The position numbers and the translations under genes are program-made. A DNA stretch of 64,000 bases, from the NCBI RefSeq assembly GCF_900107925.1, contig NZ_FNUJ01000005.1:1-64000 (forward strand), read 5' to 3'. Each line of letters starts with the position of its first letter. Positions within the stretch are counted from its first letter, which is position 1. Shown in pieces: positions 32,199 to 40,146 of the stretch. The notes under the pieces are model-generated. The model saw only the letters and a list, made by a program, of their open reading frames with translations. It made no database searches and was not told the DNA's origin. Source of the DNA: Amycolatopsis pretoriensis (GTDB lineage: Bacteria > Actinomycetota > Actinomycetes > Mycobacteriales > Pseudonocardiaceae).

Positions 32199-34379
32199 TC
32201 AGTCGGTTCCCTCGTTCTCGTCGCCGTCGGACTCGTCCTGTTCGTCACGCTCTGCGATAGCGTCGCGGACGCGGGCGGCGGAGACCTGCATGACGCCGGC
32301 GGACTTGTACGGCTTCGCCGACTCCGGCAACGCGCGCTGCAGGTCGCCGAACGTCCAGCCGGTGTAGGTGCCGCGGTCGTGTTCGGTCAGCCCCTGCAAC
32401 ACCTCCTGCGTCCGCATCCGCGGTTCCGTCCCGAGCACCGCGGCGATGTCGGCGAGGTGGTCGACGGGCGCGGCCGGTGCCGCGGGTGCGGCGGCCGGCA
32501 GCGCGGTCTGCTCGCGCAGCGCCATCGCGCGCTTGGTGACGGCGTGCGCGTCCTTCGGGGACACGTAGAAGCTGCGCAGCAGGCCGGGTTGTGCGGTGAA
32601 GCCGCGGGCCATGCAGGTGCCGACGTCGCCGGGGCCTTCGTCGGTCTTCGGCGTGAGCCCGACCGCGGAGATGCCGGCTTTGTACGACCCGGTCCCGAGC
32701 ACGGCGTCGTTGGCCATCTGGTCGCCGATGGCAAAGCACGCCTTGTTGCTGGCCACGGACGTGATCTTGCGCGGGAGAGCGTCCTTCGACGGCTCCGGCG
32801 TGAGGAAGATCAGCGTGATGGCGTACTTGCGCGCGGTGCTCATCAGCTTGGACGCGACCTCGATCGCCTTCTTGCCGTCCTTACCCATGAACAGGTTCTG
32901 GCACTCGTCGATCACCACGACGCGCGGGCGGAGGCGTCCGTCCTTTTCGGCCAGTGCCCGGGTCACCGACCGGTCGGTGGCGTGCTGCTGAAGCGCCTTG
33001 CCCCGCACGGAAAGGTCGTCGTAGAGCTCGTAGAGCAGGTTCAGGCACGCCTCCACCGTGTCGTCGCCGGCGCCGGTGGTCAGCGACCGCAGCCGCGGGC
33101 GCATGGGGTTGTAGTCGGTGTTCTCCGCCATCACCACGACGTCGATCTCTGCCAACGGGTCGAGCATCGCGCCCAGCACCAGGTTGATGGCCATGGTGGA
33201 CTTGCCCGAGCCCATCATGCCGCCGAACGCGTAGTTCGCCTCGAACAGCCGCCCGCGGACCACGTCGCCCTTGAGCGTCACGGCCACCGGAACGCCGGTG
33301 AAGTAGTCGATGGTCGCGGTGTCCAGGTCCGTGAGCAGGGGCCACGGGTCGACGGGGCCGGACAGGGCGCCGGGCTTGGCCACCCACAGGTCCAAAACGG
33401 ACGGTTGCGGTTCGGTGGGCCAGACCTCGCGCGGGTAGCGGACCAGGTTGTGCGCCAACGTGGTCTTTCGCTTGACGATCTCTTCCACCGGGCACGCCGG
33501 CGGCAGCGCCACCTGCGCGCGCCATCCCTTGCCGTCGACGTGCGGCGGGGTGATGAACTTGATTCGCCACCCCTCCTTCACTGCGCGGGTGAACCCCGGG
33601 ATGTTCAGGTTCTTCAACGCGTTCAGGATGGTGTTCTCGTCCGGCAACTCGTCCATCGCGTCGCCCTCGACCGGCGGAGCGAGCCAGGTCGGCATGTTCC
33701 CGTGCGTGCGGCCCTGCTGGTACAGGTAGCCGACACCCAGCGCGGTGCCCCCGACCAGCAGGAACACGCCGTAGGTGGTCAGGAACCACAGCACGAACGC
33801 GACCGCGTCGAACACCCCCGTGATCGGGGTCAGGATCTCGCCGGCCTCGCCGTCGTTGATCGCCATGATGATGCCCAGGACCAGAAGAAACCCTGACACA
33901 CCAACGGATCCGATGACCGCGGCCTTGATCCACTGCCCGGGTGCGCGCAACCAATCCATCGTGCGGGCGTGCCGGCGCTGCTTCTCCGCCACGTCGGCTT
34001 CCTGCCAGTAGCGCAACATCTCCTGGTCACCGGCGGCTTCGGCGGCGCGCATCTGGCGTTCGTAGCGGTTGGCGCCGTGGGTGTCGCGCCACCGGTTGAC
34101 CACGACCTTCGCCCCGGCGGTCGGGTAGGCGACACAGTGCCGGAACGTGGCTTTCGTTCGGTCGTGCTTGACGACCTTGCGGGCGGTGCGGGCCGCGACC
34201 ACGACGTCGTGACGGTAGCCGGCGTAGCGGGCGATGGCGCGGGCCTTCTGCGAGGTGAGGCGCTGGTACTCCTCCTCGGAGATGAGCTCGCCTTCGATCG
34301 CCTCGCCCTGCTCGGTGCGGATAGGCAGGGGGTGGACGGTGGCCAGCTCGCTGGCGGTCGGGTTCGTGTTGGTGCTCAT
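32199..34379 (-). CDS. FtsK/SpoIIIE-type DNA translocase (TraB-like transfer protein)
   Basis: A 726-residue protein likely to drive intermycelial transfer of double-stranded element DNA. Two membrane segments (about 152-173 and 190-218) are followed by a RecA-like motor domain with Walker A GGMMGSGKST (386-395) and Walker B RVVVIDE (486-492). The last 100 residues include a compact domain (about 640-705) at the place where TraB proteins have the wing-helix that reads 8-bp clt repeats. Length and order match Streptomyces TraB/TraSA. The acidic tail DEQDESDGDENEG is notable. GAGAGGGA precedes the ATG. Confidence 0.9.
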   Translation of the reverse strand: MSTNTNPTASELATVHPLPIRTEQGEAIEGELISEEEYQRLTSQKARAIARYAGYRHDVVVAARTARKVVKHDRTKATFRHCVAYPTAGAKVVVNRWRDTHGANRYERQMRAAEAAGDQEMLRYWQEADVAEKQRRHARTMDWLRAPGQWIKAAVIGSVGVSGFLLVLGIIMAINDGEAGEILTPITGVFDAVAFVLWFLTTYGVFLLVGGTALGVGYLYQQGRTHGNMPTWLAPPVEGDAMDELPDENTILNALKNLNIPGFTRAVKEGWRIKFITPPHVDGKGWRAQVALPPACPVEEIVKRKTTLAHNLVRYPREVWPTEPQPSVLDLWVAKPGALSGPVDPWPLLTDLDTATIDYFTGVPVAVTLKGDVVRGRLFEANYAFGGMMGSGKSTMAINLVLGAMLDPLAEIDVVVMAENTDYNPMRPRLRSLTTGAGDDTVEACLNLLYELYDDLSVRGKALQQHATDRSVTRALAEKDGRLRPRVVVIDECQNLFMGKDGKKAIEVASKLMSTARKYAITLIFLTPEPSKDALPRKITSVASNKACFAIGDQMANDAVLGTGSYKAGISAVGLTPKTDEGPGDVGTCMARGFTAQPGLLRSFYVSPKDAHAVTKRAMALREQTALPAAAPAAPAAPVDHLADIAAVLGTEPRMRTQEVLQGLTEHDRGTYTGWTFGDLQRALPESAKPYKSAGVMQVSAARVRDAIAERDEQDESDGDENEGTD

Positions 34380-34397
34380 GGTCGTGTCCCTCTCGGC

Positions 34398-35495
34398 TCA
34401 GGCGCGGTTGGCGTGCTCGTCGCGCAGCTGGCGGGCGAACTTCGGCGCGCAGCGCAGCGTCTTGCGGATCGACTCCGCGGACTTCGGGTTGATCGCGACA
34501 TCGGGGTTGTCGATCGCAGCGGTGAAGGCGGCGCGCAGGTCCTCGATCGACCGCACCTTGGGAGCGCGCGGCGGACGGGGCTTGCGGGTCGATTTCGGCT
34601 GGTCGTCCGGCCGATCGAGGGTCAGCACCGGGGAATCGGTGATCGGCCCATCCTCGGAGGCGGCGGCCTGCTGCTGGGCGGTGAAGAACGCGGCGATCTC
34701 GTCGTCGAGGACGTCCGCGGTGTGGGCGTCGAGGTCGACCACCGCGGCCAGGCGCCGGCCGTCGAGGGTGTAGCGGCCCGGGGTGAACACCAGCCGCGCT
34801 GTCCCGTCCTGGGCCAGCTCCGCGACCGCGTGCCGGACCGCGGCGGCCTGGACCCGGGCGACCTTGCGCAGCGTCTTGCGCTCAATCCGGGCCGCGGCCC
34901 GCTCCGCCGCCGATCGCGGAGGGGACGCGACCGCGAGTTGGTGGGCGATGACGCCGGCGACGGACACGATGCCCATCACCACCGCGGCGTCGGCGCCGCG
35001 GTGCCAGCCGTGCAGGACGTTCAGGGCGAACCCGACACCGGCGAACACCCACACCCCGAGCTGCAACGCCCACACCGGCCGCTCCGGGTGGCGGTGGCGG
35101 GTGATCTCGACGGCGAACGCGAACGCCCACATGCCCAGCTCCGACAGTGCCGGCAGCGCGGTGCCGGTCACGTCCCCGTAGACCTGCGCGCCGTAGCCGG
35201 CCATCGCGGGCACCGCCATGCCGGCCGACACCAGCGCGAGCAGGTAGATCGGCAGCCGCACGCGGTTCGTGGACAGCCACCCGGCGACGCTGGCCAGCAT
35301 CGCGGCGCGGCGAGCCCGGCGGGTCTCTCGCTGCTTGTCGGCCAGCTTCACCGCGGCCGCGGCGTCGGTGCGGCGCAGTTCGGCGCGGGCGGCCTGCTCG
35401 CGCAGCTTCCGTTCGGTCGCGGCGGCGGCGTCCTGGCGGCGCTGCTCCGCGGTGGCCGCGTGGTTCGCGCGGCGCTCCTCTGCCCAGCTGGTCAT
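34398..35495 (-). CDS. Membrane protein of the transfer region (DUF2637/Spd-like)
   Basis: A 365-residue protein: a charged N-terminal coiled coil (about 1-65, AEERRANHAATAEQ onward), about four hydrophobic segments (about 75-200: LPIYLLALVSAGMAVPAMAG, ALSELGMWAFAFAV, VWALQLGVWVFAGVGFAL, AAVVMGIVSVAGVIAHQLAV), then a soluble C-terminal half. This layout is typical of DUF2637/Spd-like proteins beside traB in AICEs, which are thought to aid spread; the family call is from memory. It overlaps the upstream gene by 4 bases and lies 18 bases before the translocase gene. Confidence 0.65.
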   Translation of the reverse strand: MTSWAEERRANHAATAEQRRQDAAAATERKLREQAARAELRRTDAAAAVKLADKQRETRRARRAAMLASVAGWLSTNRVRLPIYLLALVSAGMAVPAMAGYGAQVYGDVTGTALPALSELGMWAFAFAVEITRHRHPERPVWALQLGVWVFAGVGFALNVLHGWHRGADAAVVMGIVSVAGVIAHQLAVASPPRSAAERAAARIERKTLRKVARVQAAAVRHAVAELAQDGTARLVFTPGRYTLDGRRLAAVVDLDAHTADVLDDEIAAFFTAQQQAAASEDGPITDSPVLTLDRPDDQPKSTRKPRPPRAPKVRSIEDLRAAFTAAIDNPDVAINPKSAESIRKTLRCAPKFARQLRDEHANRA

Positions 35496-35791
35496 CGGGT
35501 CACCTCCCGGTCCTCGTGGCTGGTCGTCTCGTCGTCGGTGCTGGTGACCGGGGTCGCCGGCAGCTGCTTGCGGTCGGTGGAGCCGGCGCGCAGCCGGGTC
35601 TGCTCGCGGTGGTCGCGCACCTCGTGCATCGCCCACCCCGCGGCGACGACCGCGGACACCAGGGCGAACCAGGGGGTGAACACCACGGCCAGGACCAGCG
35701 GCCCGAGGACGCCGGCCAGCTCACCGAAGTGCCACACCGCCCACTCCATGGCCAGCTCCAGGCGGGTTCGCTGCTCACGCTGCACGTTCAT
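35492..35791 (-). CDS. Small membrane protein
   Basis: A 99-residue protein with one or two hydrophobic stretches (about 24-55: ELAGVLGPLVLAVVF, FALVSAVVAAGWAM) and a charged, acidic C-terminus ending DETTSHEDREVTR. No family recognised. It overlaps both neighbours by 4 bases, showing tight coupling within the transfer operon. Confidence 0.7.
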   Translation of the reverse strand: MNVQREQRTRLELAMEWAVWHFGELAGVLGPLVLAVVFTPWFALVSAVVAAGWAMHEVRDHREQTRLRAGSTDRKQLPATPVTSTDDETTSHEDREVTR

Positions 35792-36033
35792 CGGGGCACC
35801 TCCTGCCCGGTGGGGAAGTTGAGGGGGAAGAACTGGTTCACCGGCCGCCGGGGCGGGCGGGACGCCTGCCGGGTGGCGGCCTGGTCGAGGCGGACCAGCA
35901 CGCCGGCGAGGATCCGTTCCGCGATCACCAGCGGGATCCGCAACAGGTGCAGGACCAGGAACAGGCACACGGTGCCGGCGAACCGGATCAGGGCCAGGGT
36001 TCCGCGCTGCTGCAACACCTCGAACGTGGTCAC
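35788..36033 (-). CDS. Small membrane protein
   Basis: An 81-residue protein with one long hydrophobic segment (about 10-48, LALIRFAGTVCLFLVLHLL onward) and a basic C-terminus. No family recognised. The GTG start overlaps the upstream stop (GTGA), and its end overlaps the 99-residue gene. Confidence 0.7.
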   Translation of the reverse strand: MTTFEVLQQRGTLALIRFAGTVCLFLVLHLLRIPLVIAERILAGVLVRLDQAATRQASRPPRRPVNQFFPLNFPTGQEVPR

Positions 36034-36422
36034 GTGCGCTCACCCCGCTCCGCGGCGTTGTAGGCGTCGGACCAGCGCTGGCACCAGGCCATGAGCTCTG
36101 CGAAGGGTGCCGACCAGGTGATCGCCGGATCCGCTTCGAACGCGCGGGCCGCGGCGACAGCACCGCCCTGGGTGCTGGTAACCAGCGGAAGGAAGATGAC
36201 CGGGCCGTCGTGGCCGTACTTCATCGGCGCCCAGGCGTCCAGCCGGATGCGGATGCCTTCGCCGTCCGCGGTCACCTGCGGGGTCACCGCGAGGTACGGG
36301 CCGATCTCGACGAACGGCCGGAGGATCGAGACTCGGGTGCCGTTGACGGTGATCTCGCAGTTCACCGCGGCGATGCCGCGGCCGTCGAGCACGTAGCTGT
36401 CGAGCTTGAGGTAGCCGGTCAT
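36030..36422 (-). CDS. Hypothetical element protein
   Basis: A 130-residue soluble protein with a beta-rich N-terminus (YLKLDSYVLDGRGIAAVNCE, ITVNGTRVSILRPF) and a C-terminal helix with conserved-looking tryptophans (AWCQRWSDAYNAAERG). No family recognised. It overlaps both neighbours by 3 to 4 bases. GAGGGAGAACCG precedes the ATG. Confidence 0.65.
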   Translation of the reverse strand: MTGYLKLDSYVLDGRGIAAVNCEITVNGTRVSILRPFVEIGPYLAVTPQVTADGEGIRIRLDAWAPMKYGHDGPVIFLPLVTSTQGGAVAAARAFEADPAITWSAPFAELMAWCQRWSDAYNAAERGERT

Positions 36423-36529
36423 CGGTTCTCCCTCTTGGCTTGGGCGGCGGCTTCGCGGCGGGCGCGTTCGGCTTCTTCGGCCTGGCGCTGCATGTCGCAG
36501 TGCCAGGCACCGGAGTCGTTGGTGGTCAC
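36419..36529 (-). CDS. 36-residue ORF in the transfer operon
   Basis: A very short frame, beginning with GTG and coding for VTTNDSGAWHCDMQRQAEEA and a charged helix. Its start overlaps the upstream stop (GTGA) and its stop overlaps the next ATG (ATGA). This tight fit at both ends is the main reason to believe it is translated; the protein itself is not recognised. Confidence 0.5.
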   Translation of the reverse strand: MTTNDSGAWHCDMQRQAEEAERARREAAAQAKRENR

Positions 36530-36954
36530 GCGGCCACCTCCACCCGGCCGGCATGCTCGCCCTCGAAGCAGGCCCAGCACTGCCGCGTGCTGGTCGGCAC
36601 GCAGTAGTCCTGCACCTCGGAGCAGTCCACGCAGGTCCGGCGGGCCTCCATCGCGCGGTCCAGCTGCCCCGGCACCGGCGGACGCTTGGCCGCGGCCCGC
36701 TCGACGGAGAACAGCTCCGCGACGGTCTCCCGGGCGTAGGGCTTGACGTGCCGGAACACCAGCAGCGCCAACGGGTCCTGACCGTTGGGCCGCAACCCGA
36801 CCTCTCGCAGCTGCGAGCGGGTGAGCAGGGTCGAGGGGGCCTCGCCCCACCCGAACACCGGCAGCCCGTCCCGCTCGCCGCGGCACAGCGCCACGTGGTG
36901 CGTGCGGCCGTCGAACACCGTGGTCACCACCTGCCGGCGGCGGCGCGGGTTCAC
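36526..36954 (-). CDS. RRQRL-motif zinc-binding-type protein
   Basis: A 142-residue protein of a family common in actinomycete conjugative elements. Typical features: an N-terminal basic RRRRQ stretch, LPVFGWGEAPSTLLTRSQLR and LRPNGQDPLALLVFR, then a helical part and a C-terminal zinc-ribbon-like end with CVDC, YCVPTSTRQCWAC. The GTG start overlaps the upstream stop (CAGTGA). Function is unknown; a nucleic-acid-binding accessory role is a guess. Confidence 0.8.
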   Translation of the reverse strand: MNPRRRRQVVTTVFDGRTHHVALCRGERDGLPVFGWGEAPSTLLTRSQLREVGLRPNGQDPLALLVFRHVKPYARETVAELFSVERAAAKRPPVPGQLDRAMEARRTCVDCSEVQDYCVPTSTRQCWACFEGEHAGRVEVAA

Positions 36955-37217
36955 TGCACTTCTCCGGTGATGCTGTCCAGCTCGGCAACCGCCAGCAGGC
37001 GCAGCTGCGCGGAGACGTCGAGGTAGACCCGGGCACGCTCGCGCTTGGCCGCGGCCGGCACCGTGTCGTTGGCCAGCAGGAACGCGGCGTTCGACATCAG
37101 CGACAGGCCGAGTTCGTGCAGGCGGCCGGAGACCTCGCGGGAGATCAGGCTGTTTAGTTCGTCCGGGGTGTAGGTGAACGTCGCGGCCTCGCGGGCCGGG
37201 GCGGTGGTGTCTACCAT
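36951..37217 (-). CDS. Hypothetical element protein
   Basis: An 88-residue helical protein: FTYTPDELNSLISREVSGRL, MSNAAFLLANDTVPAAAKRE and RVYLDVSAQLRLLAVAEL. No family recognised. ATG 37217 is chosen because GGAGGA lies 8 bases upstream. An ATG at 37328 in the same frame overlaps the previous stop (TGATG) and would add 37 low-complexity residues. Confidence 0.65.
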   Translation of the reverse strand: MVDTTAPAREAATFTYTPDELNSLISREVSGRLHELGLSLMSNAAFLLANDTVPAAAKRERARVYLDVSAQLRLLAVAELDSITGEVQ

Positions 37218-37327
37218 CTGGGGTTCCTCCGTGCGGTTTCGTGACTGGGCGGTGGAACCCGGCGCGGTCGGCGCGTTCTTGGCGGAGTGGGCCGCCGCGT
37301 CGGGGTGGAAGATCAGGCGAGTGGTCA

Positions 37328-37780
37328 TCACGCCACCGCCAGCACAAGCGCGACGGCCAGCAGCGAGAGGCCGATCACCAGCAACACGACGGCGCGGCTG
37401 ATGCGGCGGTACTTGCACACCGCGGTCCGCCCGATCTGCGCGGCATCGGTCGCGACCCGGACCGCAGACCCGGCATCCGGCGCGTCCAGCAAGGTCGACG
37501 GGCCGTTGAGTGCGGCGTCCAGCCACGTGCCCGGCGTCGGCTCCGACAGCCGCGGTCGCAGCGCCGAGAGCAGCACCAGCACGGATGCGAAAATCGGCGT
37601 TGCCGCCGTCCACAGCGCGACCGTGGCGGACACCGACACCTGACGCGTGGTCAAGGCGACGACACCGGCGAGCGCGGCACCCACCAGCGACAGCAGCGTG
37701 GTGACCTTGGTGTCGGCCTTACGGAGTTCGTCCCGCGCGTGGTCGTGGGCCTGCTGAACGTGCTGGGGAACGTCGCTCAT
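37328..37780 (-). CDS. Pycsar-effector-like (DUF5706) membrane protein
   Basis: A 150-residue membrane protein. The N-terminal helix QQAHDHARDELRKADTKVTT leads into two membrane segments (about 28-46 and 53-75), then a cytoplasmic loop and a final membrane helix (about 130-150). The ADTK motif before the first helix and the overall layout match the DUF5706/PycTM family, effectors that damage membranes when they bind cyclic pyrimidine nucleotides in Pycsar defence. No cyclase is adjacent. Actinomycete elements often carry such a protein in the transfer operon; its role there is unknown. The call rests on remembered features. Confidence 0.6.
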   Translation of the reverse strand: MSDVPQHVQQAHDHARDELRKADTKVTTLLSLVGAALAGVVALTTRQVSVSATVALWTAATPIFASVLVLLSALRPRLSEPTPGTWLDAALNGPSTLLDAPDAGSAVRVATDAAQIGRTAVCKYRRISRAVVLLVIGLSLLAVALVLAVA

Positions 37781-38073
37781 CACGCGGCCTCGCCATCGGC
37801 GGACCGGATGACCTGCACGCGGGTCGGCAGTGCCCGCAGGGCCTCGCGGCCGGCGCGGCGACGTGCCCGGCTCGCCCGGCGCTGATCGGTGAAGTCGTAC
37901 CGGTAGGCGGCCTCCGCGGCCTGCTCGTCCGCGGCCAGCTCGCCGTAGACGTCCTGCAACATCGCGTCGATCGCCGCTTCGGTCAGCCCGTCCGGGTAGA
38001 CAGCCTCGCCGGCGAACTCGTCGGTGACCGATACGGCGGCGTCGATGCGGCGGCGGTAGACGTTGGTGTCCAT
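37780..38073 (-). CDS. Hypothetical element protein
   Basis: A 97-residue protein, acidic in its first 60 residues (AVSVTDEFAGEAVYPDG, DVYGELAADEQAAEAAYRYD) and basic thereafter (RRASRARRRAGREALRAL). No family recognised. Its stop overlaps the start of the Pycsar-like gene (ATGA). GAAGGGAC precedes the ATG. Confidence 0.65.
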   Translation of the reverse strand: MDTNVYRRRIDAAVSVTDEFAGEAVYPDGLTEAAIDAMLQDVYGELAADEQAAEAAYRYDFTDQRRASRARRRAGREALRALPTRVQVIRSADGEAA

Positions 38074-38113
38074 TGCGAAGTCCCTTCTAGAAACGTGCTG
38101 GTCAGTGGGTGTG

Positions 38114-38290
38114 TCAGAACGAGTGGAAGAAGGTCACGAGGCTGTGCACGAAGTGCCGCACGAGCGCAGCCGCCTCCAACGGCGACGACACGACGAACAC
38201 CACCAGCGCGACCACGATGGCCAGGCCGACGAGCTTCCGGCCGATGCCCGACCCGACCTTGAAACCCGGCATCATCTGCTGCCTCGACAT
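38114..38290 (-). CDS. 58-residue single-span membrane protein
   Basis: A short protein with one membrane helix (about 19-40, KLVGLAIVVALVVFVVSSP). It is the first gene of the minus-strand transfer operon. GGAGGG lies 8 bases before the ATG. It reads directly from the operator region shared with the GntR gene. Confidence 0.7.
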   Translation of the reverse strand: MSRQQMMPGFKVGSGIGRKLVGLAIVVALVVFVVSSPLEAAALVRHFVHSLVTFFHSF

Positions 38291-38307
38291 TTGGACCCTC
38301 CTGCTAG

Positions 38308-38323
38308 AGTTGGTGTACCAACT
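38308..38323. promoter_or_regulatory. Operator-like palindrome 1
   Basis: AGTTGGTGTACCAACT, an inverted repeat of GTTGGT with ACCAAC. It lies just before the transfer operon start, one of three between the operon and the GntR gene. Confidence 0.8.
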
Positions 38324-38325
38324 TG

Positions 38326-38341
38326 AGTTGGTGCGCCAACT
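38326..38341. promoter_or_regulatory. Operator-like palindrome 2
   Basis: AGTTGGTGCGCCAACT, 18 bases from site 1. Confidence 0.8.
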
Positions 38342-38370
38342 ATGACACAGACCCCAAGTGGGAACAAGAG

Positions 38371-38384
38371 GTTGGTGCACCAAC
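38371..38384. promoter_or_regulatory. Operator-like palindrome 3
   Basis: GTTGGTGCACCAAC, a perfect 14-bp palindrome, 44 bases from site 2 and 22 bases before the GntR start. A repressor bound here would block its own transcription. Confidence 0.85.
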
Positions 38385-38406
38385 TTTGATGAGAGGGAGT
38401 TGATCA

Positions 38407-39189
38407 ATGTCCGGTCAGACCCCTGGGCACCTGTACGAGCGGATTGCCGCGGCCCTGAGAGACCAGATCCTCGCTCGCACGCTCGCCCCCGGGGCGCGCC
38501 TGCCGACGCGTGACGACCTCGCTGCAACGTTCGGTGCATCCGAAACCACGGTTCGTTTGGCACTCGACCTGCTCGAATCGGAGGGCCTGATCAACCGCGG
38601 GCGAGGTGCGGCTCCCACTGTTCGCCTGTACGACCCTCTGATCCGGCGAGCTGAGCAGCACTACAAGTCCGAGCCGGGCGCGCCGTTCGCCGAAGAGGCG
38701 ATCGCGACCGAGCGCGTGCCCAGGTACAGCCACGAGACACGTCCCGACCGGGCCGGGCTTGAGACTGCGCACCGGCTCAAGATCGGAGTCGGAGATGAGG
38801 TGATGCGCACGGACTACGTCTCTTACGCAAACGACGAACCGATGATGCTGACCACGTCGTATGAGCCGTTGGCGATCACGCGCGGAACGCCGATCGAGAA
38901 GCCGGAAGAGGGCCCGCTCATGGGTGCGGGGATCGTCGACCGGTTCACCAGCATTGGCCTACGCCCGACCGCCGTGGTCGAGCGGCTGCACTCCCGGATG
39001 CCGCGACCTTCCGAGGTTGAGGCGCTAGCGCTCAAGCCGGGAATACCGGTGATCGTGATCGTTCGAACGTCGTACGCCGGCGAAACCCCGATCGAGACCG
39101 CGGACATTCTTCTTGCCGCCCATCAGTACAAGCTTGAGTACGTCACCAAGGTGGCCCCGCTCGGAAACGGCGAGGCCAGCACGACGTAG
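38407..39189 (+). CDS. GntR/HutC-family regulator with UTRA domain (Kor-type repressor)
   Basis: A 260-residue regulator. The GntR winged helix is at about 8-75 (YERIAAALRDQILARTLAPG, DDLAATFGASETTVRLALDL) and the UTRA effector domain at about 95-250 (EVMRTDYVSYANDEPMML, IVIVRTSYAGETPIETADIL). pSAM2 KorSA and pIJ101 KorA belong to this family and repress transfer genes. It faces away from the transfer operon, with three matching palindromes between, so it very likely represses both the operon and itself. AGGGAG precedes the ATG. Confidence 0.93.
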   Translation: MSGQTPGHLYERIAAALRDQILARTLAPGARLPTRDDLAATFGASETTVRLALDLLESEGLINRGRGAAPTVRLYDPLIRRAEQHYKSEPGAPFAEEAIATERVPRYSHETRPDRAGLETAHRLKIGVGDEVMRTDYVSYANDEPMMLTTSYEPLAITRGTPIEKPEEGPLMGAGIVDRFTSIGLRPTAVVERLHSRMPRPSEVEALALKPGIPVIVIVRTSYAGETPIETADILLAAHQYKLEYVTKVAPLGNGEASTT

Positions 39190-39213
39190 CCGCCCGTGAA
39201 TGTGACCGAACGT

Positions 39214-39244
39214 GAAGGCCCCCATCAGCTAGATGGGGGCCTTC
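39214..39244 (+). terminator. Terminator after the GntR gene
   Basis: A 12-bp perfect stem, GAAGGCCCCCAT (39214-39225) with ATGGGGGCCTTC (39233-39244), 25 bases past the stop. Confidence 0.8.
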
Positions 39245-39305
39245 CGTCATCGGGGGAACTGTGGATGAATGGAGATGACAACCAAGTTCATCACAGGAGG
39301 TCACC

Positions 39306-39692
39306 ATGTCGTTGACGGTTCCGCAGGCGCTGCTTGAGCAGGCACAGCAGGGAACGATCAAGGAGGAAGACTTCCTCGCGTGCATCCAGACGTCCCTGCC
39401 GTACGCGTGGTCAGTCGTCGCGGGCACGGCGGAAAAGCTGAACGCCAACGGGGGCGTCGTCGAGGTCAACGAGGACGTGCCGCAGACCGACGAAGAGTGG
39501 GGGCAGCTCTTCCGGCTGATGGCTAGCGACTCGATGCGCGCAGCAGTCGAACGGAAGTTCGGCGTGAGGCTCGCCTTCCAGAACTGCTGCAAGGTCGGCG
39601 CGTTCGCGCCGGGCGCCACGTCCGAGTACGAAGAGTTCACCTCGATGCGCGCACAGGTGCTCAACCAGAAGCCCGAGCTGTTGAACTGCTAG
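39306..39692 (+). CDS. SCO5389-family protein (element copy)
   Basis: A 128-residue protein of a small actinomycete family of unknown function. Its hallmarks are MSLTVPQALLEQAQQG at the start, SLPYAW, DSMRAAVERKFGVRLAFQNC in the middle and LNQKPELLNC at the end. A chromosomal homologue at 58729-59121 in this same window shares these blocks. GGAGG lies 6 bases before the ATG. It stands alone after the GntR gene with its own ribosome-binding site, as cargo rather than core. Confidence 0.8.
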   Translation: MSLTVPQALLEQAQQGTIKEEDFLACIQTSLPYAWSVVAGTAEKLNANGGVVEVNEDVPQTDEEWGQLFRLMASDSMRAAVERKFGVRLAFQNCCKVGAFAPGATSEYEEFTSMRAQVLNQKPELLNC

Positions 39693-39808
39693 CTTCGGAA
39701 CCGGAACGCACCGTCGGCGCCGAGCAGGGCCAAACTCGCGGCGGCGGTGCGTTCCCCAAAGAGCCAGTCAGCCGACCTGCCGCAACTCGCCTAAGGCTGC
39801 GACAACGC

Positions 39809-40065
39809 GGTGGTTGGACGTCGGAATCGGCACAGGCGTTCTGAGGGCCGGTTTTCGCAGGTTGTCAGAACGTGGCTTGCGCCCGTGGCCGCGGGGAGTG
39901 ACACCTGCGGGGTGTCGTCACTGCCACACCTGTCACTCTGTCGCTCTACCCTGCCTGACCTGCGACTTTAGCTGTGACAGGAGAGTGACACCTTCGGTGA
40001 CAGCTCTTCTCCCGCACTAATTCTATGTCTCTGTAGTCACCGGGAACGAAAAGCGGCTGAACCAG
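39809..40065 (+). repeat. Right-end repeat R1
   Basis: This block matches R2 and R3: a CTGAGGGCCG start (39841), GAGTGACACCTG (39896), CTGCCAC/CTGTCAC/CTGTCGC at 39921, 39930 and 39938, CTGACCTGCG, GTGACAG copies, TATGTCTCTGTAGTCAC and AAAAGCGGCTGAACCAGG. It is truncated: the second arm of the terminal hairpin seen in R2 and R3 is absent. The 39693-39808 stretch before it holds nothing I recognise. Confidence 0.85.
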
Positions 40066-40146
40066 GGGGTGATGGGCGCTACTGCGCCGCAGCAAAATTG
40101 CGCCAGATTAGTTCCGCCACCACGCTCACTGATACGTTCAAGCACT

